Assembly (NCBI RefSeq): GCF_026339875.1
Contig: NZ_JAPEPZ010000001.1
Location: forward strand, 5,518,001 to 5,582,000
Reading direction: 5' to 3'
Source of the DNA: Streptomyces sp. NBC_01571
GTDB lineage: Bacteria > Actinomycetota > Actinomycetes > Streptomycetales > Streptomycetaceae
Length of the DNA: 64,000 nt
The notes beneath the pieces are model-generated. The model did no database searches, had not been told where the DNA came from, and saw only the letters and a list, made by a program, of their open reading frames with translations. Positions 9,025 to 16,153 of this stretch are shown one piece after another. Each line of letters starts with the position of its first letter. Within the stretch, counting starts at the first letter, position 1. Made by a program: the position numbers and the translations under genes.

Positions 9025-10469
9025 CGAAGGGACGGGCACACGGGGGCGGGGCGGGCCGGCGGGTGTCCGGGTGCGGGCTGGCCCTGGCGCTCCTGCTGAC
9101 CTCCGCCTGCACCGGTGGCGGTCCCGCGCCGTCCACCGCGCCCGTCTCCCCCGGCGTCCCCGGGGACATCATCGTGGCCAGCGGGCGGGACGTGACCGGC
9201 AAGGGCGGCATCCGGCAGCAGTTGATAGACGCGTGGAACGCGCGGCAGGACAAGGAGCACACCGGTGTCCACGCCCGTCTGGTCGAACTCCCCGGCTCCG
9301 CCGACGAACAGCGCAGCCAGCTCCTCGGCGCGCTGCAGTCGCGCAGCGCCGAGTACGACGTCGTGAACCTCGACGTGACCTGGGTGCCGGAATTCGCCGC
9401 CGCGCACCTCATACGCCCGCTGCCGGACACCCTGGTCGACGGAGACGTCATCAAGTCGGTCGCCCGCACGGCCCGTTGGGACGGGAAGGTCTACGCCGTG
9501 CCGTTCAACAGCGATGTCGGGCTCCTCTACTACCGACGCGACTACCTGGAGCAGGCGCACATCCGGGACACCGACCTGAGCCAGGGCGTCAGCTGGCAGC
9601 GGCTGCGGGATCTGACCGACACCATCGAGGCACCGGGCGCGCGGCGGCCACGGGGGTACGAGAAGGGCTGGACCACACAGCTCGGCCCCTACGAGGGCCG
9701 TACGGTCAACGGCGCCGAGGCGTTCCTGTCCGCCGGGGGCGGTGTCGCCCTCACCGACGACCGGGGCCGCTACACCGCGACCGTGTCGGAGCTGACCGAG
9801 GGGGTGGCACAACTGCGCGCCCGCGCCCAGGCCGCGTACACGCTCGGCGACGCGTTCCGCTCCGACGAGACCGAGTCGCTCACCGACTTCGCCGACGGCC
9901 GTACGGCGTTCCTGCGCCACTGGCCGTACGCGTACCGCACCCTGCACCAGTCGCTCGGCGAGGCGCAGCTCGGCGTGGCCCCGCTGCCGGGCCGGGCGGT
10001 GCTGGGCGGACAGAACCTCGCGGTGACCACGCAGTCGCCGCGGCGTGCCGCGAAGGCGAAGGAGCTGATCGGCTTCCTCACCGACAAGGAGAGCGAACGC
10101 TGTCTGCTCGACGCCGGGTTCGCGGCCACCCGGGAGTCCGCCTACCAGGACGACGACGTGAGCTGCGGTACGGCCAGGACCCCCGCTGTGTCCCCCGCGT
10201 CCCCGGCGGCGTCCCCGCCGGCGTCGCCGTCCGCGGAGAGCGTCGACCGTATGCCGCGCGACGACCACGGCCGTCCCCGGTACGCCCGCACCATCCTGCT
10301 GCCCGCGCTCCGGCGCGCCGTGCAGCGCCCCCGCACCCCGCTCTACGGGGCCTTCACCCAGACCTTCGCCACCGAACTGGGCAAGCTCTTCGGCGAGGAT
10401 CCGCCGACTGACGCGGAGTTGGCGGCCGGACTGGACAAGGCGCTCAGGCGGATCCTCCCGGACCGGTGA
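9021..10469 (+). CDS. Extracellular solute-binding lipoprotein of the caspase operon
   Basis: The product (482 residues from the GTG at 9021) has a lipoprotein signal: basic N-terminus, hydrophobic core and the lipobox TSAC at about residue 31. The mature part resembles family 1 ABC solute-binding proteins (sugar type), with YDVVNLDVTWVPEFA, VYAVPFNSDVGLLYYRRD and a C-terminal AKELIGFLTDKESE. No permease or ATPase gene is nearby, which is unusual for a transport receptor. Because its start overlaps the caspase stop by four bases, it is probably made with the caspase receptor. A role as ligand-binding subunit or competing sensor is inference. A Ser/Pro/Ala repeat lies near residues 393-412. 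Its 3' end overlaps the convergent amidohydrolase gene by 26 bp. Confidence 0.86.
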   Translation: MTKGRAHGGGAGRRVSGCGLALALLLTSACTGGGPAPSTAPVSPGVPGDIIVASGRDVTGKGGIRQQLIDAWNARQDKEHTGVHARLVELPGSADEQRSQLLGALQSRSAEYDVVNLDVTWVPEFAAAHLIRPLPDTLVDGDVIKSVARTARWDGKVYAVPFNSDVGLLYYRRDYLEQAHIRDTDLSQGVSWQRLRDLTDTIEAPGARRPRGYEKGWTTQLGPYEGRTVNGAEAFLSAGGGVALTDDRGRYTATVSELTEGVAQLRARAQAAYTLGDAFRSDETESLTDFADGRTAFLRHWPYAYRTLHQSLGEAQLGVAPLPGRAVLGGQNLAVTTQSPRRAAKAKELIGFLTDKESERCLLDAGFAATRESAYQDDDVSCGTARTPAVSPASPAASPPASPSAESVDRMPRDDHGRPRYARTILLPALRRAVQRPRTPLYGAFTQTFATELGKLFGEDPPTDAELAAGLDKALRRILPDR

Positions 10470-11697
10470 GGCAGGCGAGCGCCCCCGACACCAGCGTCCG
10501 CACACCTGGCGCGAGGGTGCACGGGTCGGGCGCGAAGTGCGGGCTGTGGTTGCTGGGCACGGCGGCGAACTTCTCCATGAGGTCGTCGCCCGGAGCGGCG
10601 TCCCAGACCTCCGCCGGGGTGCTCGTCACGAACCAGTAGGAGTACGGGATCCGCCCGTCCGCGAGCTTCGGGAAGTCCTCGCTGCCCATCGCCGGACCCG
10701 GGTCGAGGATCGTTCCGGTGCCGAAGACCTCGCCGTGCACCGCGGCGATCCGCCGGTCGGTGTCGGGGTCGTTGACGGTCACGGGGAAGCTGTTGCCCAC
10801 GGTGACGTCGGGCTCGCGCGGGCAGCCGGCCGCCAGGCACTCGCCCGCGGCGATCCGCCGGATCGCCGCGATCATGCGGTCCCGCACCTCGTCCGACTGG
10901 GTGCGGAGGTTGAGGGCGATCCGGGCCTCGGAGGGGATGATGTTGTGGCGGGTGCCCGCCTCGATCCGCCCCACCGTCAGGACGGCCTGCTCGCGTGCCG
11001 CGATCTCCCGGCTGACGACGGTCTGCAGCCGGGTCACCAGGTACGCGGCGGTGACGACCGGGTCGACGGTCGACTCCGGGCGCGAGCCGTGCCCGCCCGT
11101 CCCGTGCACGACGATGTCCACGTCGGTCGAGGCGGACATGATGAGACCGGGCCGGTGGGCGTAGAGCCCCGTCGGGCCGGGGGCCGCGTGCTGGGCGAGC
11201 AGCACGTCCGGCGACGGGAACCGCTCGTAGACGTGGTCCTCGATCATCGCCGCCGCGCCCTCGCCGGTCTCCTCGGCGGGCTGTCCGAGCACCAGCAGCG
11301 TGCCCGACCAGGTGTCGCGCCCGGCGGAGAGCGCCTGTGCCGCGCCCGCCAGCCAGGTGACGTGCAGATCGTGCCCGCAGGCGTGCATCACGCCGGGGGT
11401 CGTGGACGCGTACGGCAGCCCGGTCTCCTCCTGGACGGGCAGCGCGTCCATGTCGGCGCGGAGCAGGACGGTGGGCCCCGGTCCGTTCCGCAGGAGCCCG
11501 ACGACCCCGGTGCCGCCGATGCCGGTGACCGTGTCGTACCCGGCGGTGCGGAACCGGTCGGCGAGGGCGGCGGCGGTGCGGTGCTCCCGCATCGACAGTT
11601 CCGGGTGCCGGTGGAGGTCCCGGTAGAAGTCCTCCAGGGCGGGGAGCGGGAGGTCGGCGGTGAGGTCCAGCGCGGTACGTGCGGCAGGGGAGTTCAC
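10444..11697 (-). CDS. M20-family amidohydrolase (hippurate/N-acyl-amino-acid hydrolase type)
   Basis: The 417-residue protein carries the M20D signatures: LHRHPELS at 29-36, LRADMDALPVQE near 80, the metal ligands HACGHDLH near 109, PAEETGEGA near 140 and a C-terminal NHSPHFAPD. Such dinuclear metal enzymes cleave N-acyl amino acids (hippurate, IAA-amino acids, N-acetyl-diaminopimelate) in the cytosol, but substrate cannot be assigned here. The length is typical. The ATG at 11697 lies 15 bp from the MITE-like element that occupies its upstream region. The gene is convergent with, and overlaps by 26 bp, the solute-binding lipoprotein gene. Confidence 0.9.
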   Translation of the reverse strand: MNSPAARTALDLTADLPLPALEDFYRDLHRHPELSMREHRTAAALADRFRTAGYDTVTGIGGTGVVGLLRNGPGPTVLLRADMDALPVQEETGLPYASTTPGVMHACGHDLHVTWLAGAAQALSAGRDTWSGTLLVLGQPAEETGEGAAAMIEDHVYERFPSPDVLLAQHAAPGPTGLYAHRPGLIMSASTDVDIVVHGTGGHGSRPESTVDPVVTAAYLVTRLQTVVSREIAAREQAVLTVGRIEAGTRHNIIPSEARIALNLRTQSDEVRDRMIAAIRRIAAGECLAAGCPREPDVTVGNSFPVTVNDPDTDRRIAAVHGEVFGTGTILDPGPAMGSEDFPKLADGRIPYSYWFVTSTPAEVWDAAPGDDLMEKFAAVPSNHSPHFAPDPCTLAPGVRTLVSGALACLTGPGGSA

Positions 11698-11711
11698 GGA
11701 GCCAGGTTAGG

Positions 11712-11870
11712 GGCTGTCCCGTGATCCCCGGTGGGCGCACGACGACAGCTACGGCACCTCGCCGCGTTGTCGGATCGCCCGAATACGCCCGGTATGGGGA
11801 CGACCCTCCGGCTTGCGATGCACCGCATCTGACGCCGCGCGCCGATGAACCGGGGATCACGGGACAGCCC
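11712..11870. mobile_element. MITE-like element with 22-bp perfect terminal inverted repeats
   Basis: A 159-bp segment is bounded by 22-bp perfect inverted repeats (11712-11733 and 11849-11870) that begin GGGCTGTCCCGTGA, resembling ends of IS5-type insertion sequences in Streptomyces. There is no room for a transposase, so it would be a non-autonomous MITE. The flanks (TTAG before, TTGG after) give no exact target duplication, suggesting an old insertion. It sits directly upstream of the amidohydrolase start, where it could supply or disrupt promoter sequence. Confidence 0.65.
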
Positions 11871-11875
11871 TTGGG

Positions 11876-11912
11876 GGCCGCCGGCGGAACGGGGGGAGTT
11901 CCGCCGGCGGCC
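11876..11912. terminator. 14-bp perfect stem-loop terminator
   Basis: GGCCGCCGGCGGAA at 11876-11889 pairs perfectly with 11899-11912 around a 9-base loop. It lies downstream of the small minus-strand peptide gene and upstream of the amidohydrolase, so it would stop transcription from the former entering the latter. It has no T tract, as is common in high-GC actinomycetes. Confidence 0.65.
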
Positions 11913-12079
11913 GTTCGCGCCGTCCGCCGCGGGGGAGGACGCGGTTCTCGGACGGTCGGGTCTCGCGGGGGCGCCGACGAAGGGTGCCGTCGACGACCGA
12001 GGCCGTCTTCGTGCGGGGGTCCGCACCTGTGGGCAACGGGGGTGCGGTGAGCGCCGGGTGCGGTCGGCCGCCCCTGCCA

Positions 12080-12262
12080 CTACGGTCGTGTGGAGATGCC
12101 GCCGTACGCCGTCTCCGGGTGTCCGGAGCCCTGCTGGTGGAGGGCCGGGGCGGGATCGGCCGCCCTGGCCGGACCTGCGTTGGCCGCCAGCACCAGTGCG
12201 GCCACGGCGATGACTGCCGCACCGAGCACCCTGAAGTAGCGCGCGGAAATACGTCGGAGCAC
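12080..12262 (-). CDS. Small exported peptide divergent from an XRE-TPR regulator
   Basis: The 60-residue product has a basic N-terminus (VLRRISARYFR), a hydrophobic core (LGAAVIAVAALVLAA) and a signal-peptidase-like site ARA-AD near residue 34. That leaves a mature peptide of about 26 residues rich in Gly, Pro and His with the end GGISTRP. The start is the GTG at 12262, with GAGG eight bases upstream. It is divergently transcribed from an XRE-TPR regulator and a 14-bp palindrome lies 27 bases before its start. This layout resembles RRNPP quorum-sensing pairs (regulator plus exported pro-peptide), so the peptide may be a pheromone precursor. That function is inferred. Confidence 0.72.
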   Translation of the reverse strand: MLRRISARYFRVLGAAVIAVAALVLAANAGPARAADPAPALHQQGSGHPETAYGGISTRP

Positions 12263-12288
12263 AGCGACCTCGCAACAACAGCGGCGTA

Positions 12289-12302
12289 TTAAGCAGGCTT
12301 AA
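12289..12302. promoter_or_regulatory. Palindromic operator upstream of the small peptide gene
   Basis: TTAAGCAGGCTTAA is a perfect 6+2+6 palindrome 27 bp upstream of the peptide start codon. A matching site lies before the regulator gene at 12386, and isolated half-sites GCTTAA occur at 12309-12314 and 12406-12411. These AT-rich boxes stand out in a sequence of over 70 percent GC. The likely binder is the adjacent XRE protein. Confidence 0.7.
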
Positions 12303-12385
12303 CCCGTCGCTTAACGTAGGGGCTCGAAGCACCAAAGAGCAAGGGGCGCAAGGGGAGTTGGATATTAGTCAAAAGTCGTCTCGGG

Positions 12386-12399
12386 TTAAGTGGACTTAA
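12386..12399. promoter_or_regulatory. Palindromic operator upstream of the XRE-TPR gene
   Basis: TTAAGTGGACTTAA, a perfect 6+2+6 palindrome, lies 15 bases before the regulator's start codon. It shares the TTAAGY-N2-RCTTAA consensus with the site at 12289, with centres 97 bp apart. A position this close to the ATG suggests autorepression. Confidence 0.7.
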
Positions 12400-12414
12400 T
12401 GGCATGCTTAATCC

Positions 12415-13758
12415 ATGGCGGAGCGTGACGGCCCGGAGGTCATCGGGCGCAGGGTCCAGCAGCTGCGTACGGAACGCGGGCTGACACAGAAACAATTGGC
12501 GGAACCGGCGTACACGCCCGCCTACATCTCGACGCTGGAGGCGGGGCGGGTGCGCGCCTCCGAGCCCGCGCTGCGGCACATAGCCGAGCGGCTCGGGGTG
12601 GCGTACGAGGAGCTGGTGACCGGCAGGCCGGCCCACCTCGCCACCGATATGCGGCTGCGCCTCACCGACGCGCAGCGCACACTCGCCACCGGCGAGGCCG
12701 AGGTCGCGGCGGAGCAGTACACGGTGCTCCTCGCGGAGGCGGACACCCACGGACTCGTCGCCGAGCAGGCCGCCGCACTGCTGGGGCTCGGCGAATGCGC
12801 CCTGGAGACCGGGGACCTGGAGACCGCCCGGGAGCGGTTCGAGGCGTCGGAGCGGCGCCTCGGGGACGCCCCGCTGCCCCAGCGGGTGCCGGCCCTGCGC
12901 GGCCGTGCCGTCTCCCACTACCTCGCCGGTGAACTCCGGTACTCCTGCTACCTGTTCGAGTCCACGCTGGACGAGCTGAACCGGACCGGGATGCACGACC
13001 CGGACGCCCTGCTGCTTCTCTACACCGGCGTCATCGCTCCCTACATGGACATGGGCGCGCACGCCCGGGCCGCCCAGGCCGCCGAGTTCGCGCTCGCGCT
13101 CGCCCCGCAGGTCGGCGAACCCGCGCTCGTCGCCCGGATGCACCGCTCGGTGGCCCGCACCATGATCGCCGAGGGCCGGATCGCGGAGGCCGACGCCTCC
13201 CTCGCCAAGGCCGCCGAGCTCTACCGCCAGCTCCAGATCCGTACGGAGCTCGCCAACTGCCACTGGATGCGTGGCTACCTCTACGCGCAGAACGGTGAAC
13301 TGGAGCGTGCCGAAGGTGAGTTGCGCGAGGCACAGGCCATGCTGTCGGCCAAGCGGGCCGCCCTCTACACCAGCCAGGTCAACGTCGAACTGGCGGACGT
13401 GCTGCACCGCCGCGGCAAGTCGACGGAGGCCGCCGTGCTCCTCCACGAGGTGCTCGGCGACCTCAGCCCCGAGCGCGGCGCCGTGCACTCGGCGGGCGCG
13501 CACCGGCTGCTCGGCATCATCGCCGAGGACGCCCGGGACACCGAGACCGCCGAGGAGCACTACGTCCGGGCGCTGAGCCTGCTGGAGCGGGCCGGCGCGG
13601 CGGGCGACCTGGCCGACCTCTGCCGCCTGCTCGGAGACCTCCTGCGCCGTACCGGCCGGGTCGAGGCGGCCCTCGACGCCTACCGCACGGGCCTGGGCCA
13701 CCGCACGGCTCCCGGCACGACCACCCTGGGCCCGGCCCCCGCGCAGCCACCGCTCTGA
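12415..13758 (+). CDS. XRE-family regulator with C-terminal TPR array (RRNPP-like)
   Basis: The 447-residue protein has an N-terminal helix-turn-helix (residues 9-62: LRTERGLTQKQLAEPAYTPA and YISTLEAGRVRASEPALRHI) followed by about nine TPR-like helical pairs from residue 75 to 430 (for example AAEQYTVLLAEADTHGLVAE). An HTH followed by a TPR barrel is the architecture of the NprR/PlcR/Rap class, where an imported peptide bound in the TPR groove switches DNA binding. It has no membrane segment. The divergent small exported peptide gene and the two shared palindromes support a peptide-sensing, autoregulated unit. Many Streptomyces encode similar regulators with unknown ligands. Ribosome-binding site is weak; the mRNA may be leaderless. 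Confidence 0.9.
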   Translation: MAERDGPEVIGRRVQQLRTERGLTQKQLAEPAYTPAYISTLEAGRVRASEPALRHIAERLGVAYEELVTGRPAHLATDMRLRLTDAQRTLATGEAEVAAEQYTVLLAEADTHGLVAEQAAALLGLGECALETGDLETARERFEASERRLGDAPLPQRVPALRGRAVSHYLAGELRYSCYLFESTLDELNRTGMHDPDALLLLYTGVIAPYMDMGAHARAAQAAEFALALAPQVGEPALVARMHRSVARTMIAEGRIAEADASLAKAAELYRQLQIRTELANCHWMRGYLYAQNGELERAEGELREAQAMLSAKRAALYTSQVNVELADVLHRRGKSTEAAVLLHEVLGDLSPERGAVHSAGAHRLLGIIAEDARDTETAEEHYVRALSLLERAGAAGDLADLCRLLGDLLRRTGRVEAALDAYRTGLGHRTAPGTTTLGPAPAQPPL

Positions 13759-13770
13759 CCGCCGTCGCGC

Positions 13771-13809
13771 GTACGGGAGCGCGCGGAGGCTGCCCGCGCG
13801 CTCCCGTAC
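13771..13809. terminator. Bidirectional terminator, 16-bp perfect stem
   Basis: GTACGGGAGCGCGCGG at 13771-13786 pairs perfectly with 13794-13809 around a 7-base loop. It lies between the convergent XRE-TPR and alkylsulfatase genes and can serve both. Confidence 0.8.
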
Positions 13810-13844
13810 CCCTCGGACGGCCTCCAGGGGGCCTTACGGCGGCA

Positions 13845-15680
13845 CTACGGGGTCACGACGGGGAATGCGTGGTCCGGTGCGGTGGCGTACGACAGGAGGC
13901 GGTCCAGGACGGCGGGGTCGCCGTCCGCCTCGATGCCCGCGAGGCCCCGCCCCTCCAGCACGGCGCGCAGTTCCGGCCGGGTGAGGGTCAGGGTCAGTCC
14001 CGCGTGCGGCTTCGGGACGTGGTGGACCGGCATGCCGCGGTGCGTCAGCGCGCCGTGGTGGAGGTTGACTCGGTGGCGGCGCTGTTCGTCGGTCACGACG
14101 AGGTCGAGGGTGAGGTGGTCGTGCCAGGCGCGCGGACCGTCGATACGGACGGCGAGCGAGTCGAGGAGCATGCTCACGGTGAGCGCGGAGGTCAGTTCGG
14201 AGCCCGTGGTGTCGATGTCGGTGTCGGCCGTGCCCCGGCGCAGTTCCAGGGCGGCCGTGAGGTAGTAGTTGCGCCAGGTGCCGTTCTCGGCGCCGTGCCC
14301 GAGCCGTTCGTAGACACCGGAGAGGGTCTCCCGCGCGGCGCTGTCCGACGGGTCGGCGAAGACCAGGTGGTTCAGGAGCGTGGCGGCGAAACGGAGGTCG
14401 CCGTTGTCCGCGTACGCCCGCGCCTTCACCAGGGTCTCTGTCGGACCACCCGCCAACTCCACGTATCGGGAGGCGAGTTCCGCGGGCGGGTGCTCCCAGA
14501 GATGGGCGGGGTTCCCGTCGTACCAGCCCATGTACCGCTGGTAGACCGCCTTGACGTTGTGGCTGAGGGAGCCGTAGTAGCCGCGTGCGTGCCAGGACCG
14601 CTCCAGGGTGGGCGGCAGCCGCAGCTCCTCGGCGATCTCGGAGCCGGTCAGGCCGTTGTTGAGGAGACGCAGGGTCTGGTCGTGCAGGTACGCGTACAGG
14701 TCCCGCTGCTCGCCGAGGAACCGGACGATGTTCTCGCGCCCCCAGGTCGGCCAGTTGTGGGAGGCGAACGCGACGTCGTAGGTGTCGGCGAACAGGTCGA
14801 CGGTCTCGTCGAGGAAGTGGGCCCAGACACGCGCGTCGCGGACCGGCGCGCCACGCAGGGTGAGCACGTTGTGCAGGGTGTGACTGGCGTTCTCGGCCAC
14901 GCACAGCGCGCGCTGGTCGCGGAGCAGGAAGTTCATCTCGGCGGGCGCTTCCGTCCCCGGCGTGAGCTGGAAGACGAACCGCACGCCGTCCACCGTCTCC
15001 TCCTGTCCGGTGCGGGTGACGTCCACGTTCGGGGCGATGAGCGTGACAGTGCCGGTGGAGGTGGTGGTGCCGAGCCCGGTGCCGATCTGGTCGCGCGGCC
15101 CCTTGGGCAGCCGGGCGCCGTGCATGAACACGGCCCGGCGCAGCATCGCGTTTCCGGCGAAGACGTTCTCGCTGACCGCGTGCTCCAGGAAGCCCGTCGG
15201 CGCGAGGACCGGCACCCCGCTGTCGCTGCCGTGCGGCAGCACACCGCGGGCGCCGCCGAAGTGGTCGACGTGCGAGTGGGTGTAGACGAGCCCGGTCACC
15301 CGGCGCGCTCCGCGGTGCTCGCGGTAGAGGGCGAGGGCGGCGGCGGCGCACTCCGCCGAGATCAGCGGGTCGATCACGACGACACCCTCGCGGCCCTCGA
15401 CGAGCGTCATGTTCGACAGATCGAGCCCGCGTACCTGGTACACACCCTCGGTGACCTCGTACAAGCCCTGCCGCGCACACAGCCGCGCCTGCCGCCACAG
15501 ACTCGGGTGCGCGGTCGGCGGACAGTCGTCCGCGAGGAACGCGTAGGCGTCCGCGTCATGGACGACCCGCCCCTCGGCGTCCCGGACCACGCCGGGAACC
15601 AGGGCCGCGATGAACCCGCGATCCGCGTTCTCGAAGTCGGTCAGATCCTCGAACGGCAGCTCTTCGCCCGCGGCATCCAT
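13845..15680 (-). CDS. Alkyl/aryl sulfatase, metallo-beta-lactamase fold (SdsA/BDS1 type)
   Basis: The product (611 residues from the ATG at 15680, preceded by GAGGGTGGGGGC) has a metallo-beta-lactamase domain whose zinc ligands are seen in THSHVDHFGG. DPLISAECAAAAL precedes it and SHNWPTWG follows further on. The middle contains the helical dimerisation region (VYQRYMGWYDGNPAHLWEHPP), and the C-terminal 120 residues resemble an SCP2-like substrate-binding domain. This order is the layout of alkylsulfatases that hydrolyse sodium dodecyl sulfate and related alkyl sulfates. No signal peptide is visible, so the enzyme is likely cytosolic here. An in-frame GTG or ATG further upstream could add about 40 residues. 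Confidence 0.9.
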   Translation of the reverse strand: MDAAGEELPFEDLTDFENADRGFIAALVPGVVRDAEGRVVHDADAYAFLADDCPPTAHPSLWRQARLCARQGLYEVTEGVYQVRGLDLSNMTLVEGREGVVVIDPLISAECAAAALALYREHRGARRVTGLVYTHSHVDHFGGARGVLPHGSDSGVPVLAPTGFLEHAVSENVFAGNAMLRRAVFMHGARLPKGPRDQIGTGLGTTTSTGTVTLIAPNVDVTRTGQEETVDGVRFVFQLTPGTEAPAEMNFLLRDQRALCVAENASHTLHNVLTLRGAPVRDARVWAHFLDETVDLFADTYDVAFASHNWPTWGRENIVRFLGEQRDLYAYLHDQTLRLLNNGLTGSEIAEELRLPPTLERSWHARGYYGSLSHNVKAVYQRYMGWYDGNPAHLWEHPPAELASRYVELAGGPTETLVKARAYADNGDLRFAATLLNHLVFADPSDSAARETLSGVYERLGHGAENGTWRNYYLTAALELRRGTADTDIDTTGSELTSALTVSMLLDSLAVRIDGPRAWHDHLTLDLVVTDEQRRHRVNLHHGALTHRGMPVHHVPKPHAGLTLTLTRPELRAVLEGRGLAGIEADGDPAVLDRLLSYATAPDHAFPVVTP

Positions 15681-15931
15681 GCCCCCACCCTCGACGACAC
15701 CCGGCCCAGGGACCAGCGGGGTGGGCCGTTCGAGGGGGTGGTCGGGGCCCGGGAGGGCGTCATCGGGCGGGGCGGTGCTGAGGCGTCCGGATCGTCGCAC
15801 ACCGAAAACCCGGCAACCTGCGGATGTGGCAGCCGCGGGGTGAGGTGGCCGGGTCCGGTGGTGTCAGTCGGGTCGGGTACTGCACGCGTCGCGGGTGGTG
15901 ACGGCGGTGCGGGTACTGCACAACGTGCAGG

Positions 15932-16153
15932 TCAGAGCCTGTCCATCCGGGTGTAGGGGCTGAGGATGCGGGCCTGGCGGGAGCCGAAGTCGACGAGCAT
16001 GGCGATGCCCTCTTCGACGCCGATGATCGTGCCCAGGCCGAACTGGTCGTGGGAGACGCGGTCTCCGAGGCTGAATTCCTTGGCCACGGGGACGACCGGG
16101 GCTGCGAAGGGGCTGGTGGGCAGGTGGCGCCGGGGCGCGGAGGGTTTAGTCAT
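15932..16153 (-). CDS. Small Tudor/SH3-like protein resembling the UvrD/PcrA C-terminal domain
   Basis: The 73-residue protein contains GDRVSHDQFGLGTIIGVEEG followed by AMLVDFGSRQARIL. This pattern matches the C-terminal Tudor-like domain of UvrD/PcrA helicases, which contacts RNA polymerase. A helicase body is absent. Its ATG overlaps the stop of the upstream penicillin-binding protein gene (ATGA), so it is the fourth gene of the sigma factor operon. A role in contacting RNA polymerase or DNA would suit that context but is inference. Similar stand-alone proteins are common in Streptomyces. Confidence 0.82.
   Translation of the reverse strand: MTKPSAPRRHLPTSPFAAPVVPVAKEFSLGDRVSHDQFGLGTIIGVEEGIAMLVDFGSRQARILSPYTRMDRL

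Noticed and set aside
5983..9039. A 1018-residue minus-strand ORF opposite the caspase gene.
   Set aside because: Arg/Gly/Val-rich shadow of a high-GC gene. The plus strand carries intact catalytic motifs and operon overlaps.
13869..15956. A 695-residue plus-strand ORF opposite the alkylsulfatase.
   Set aside because: Composition is that of an antisense frame. The minus strand has the THSHVDH metal-binding motif.
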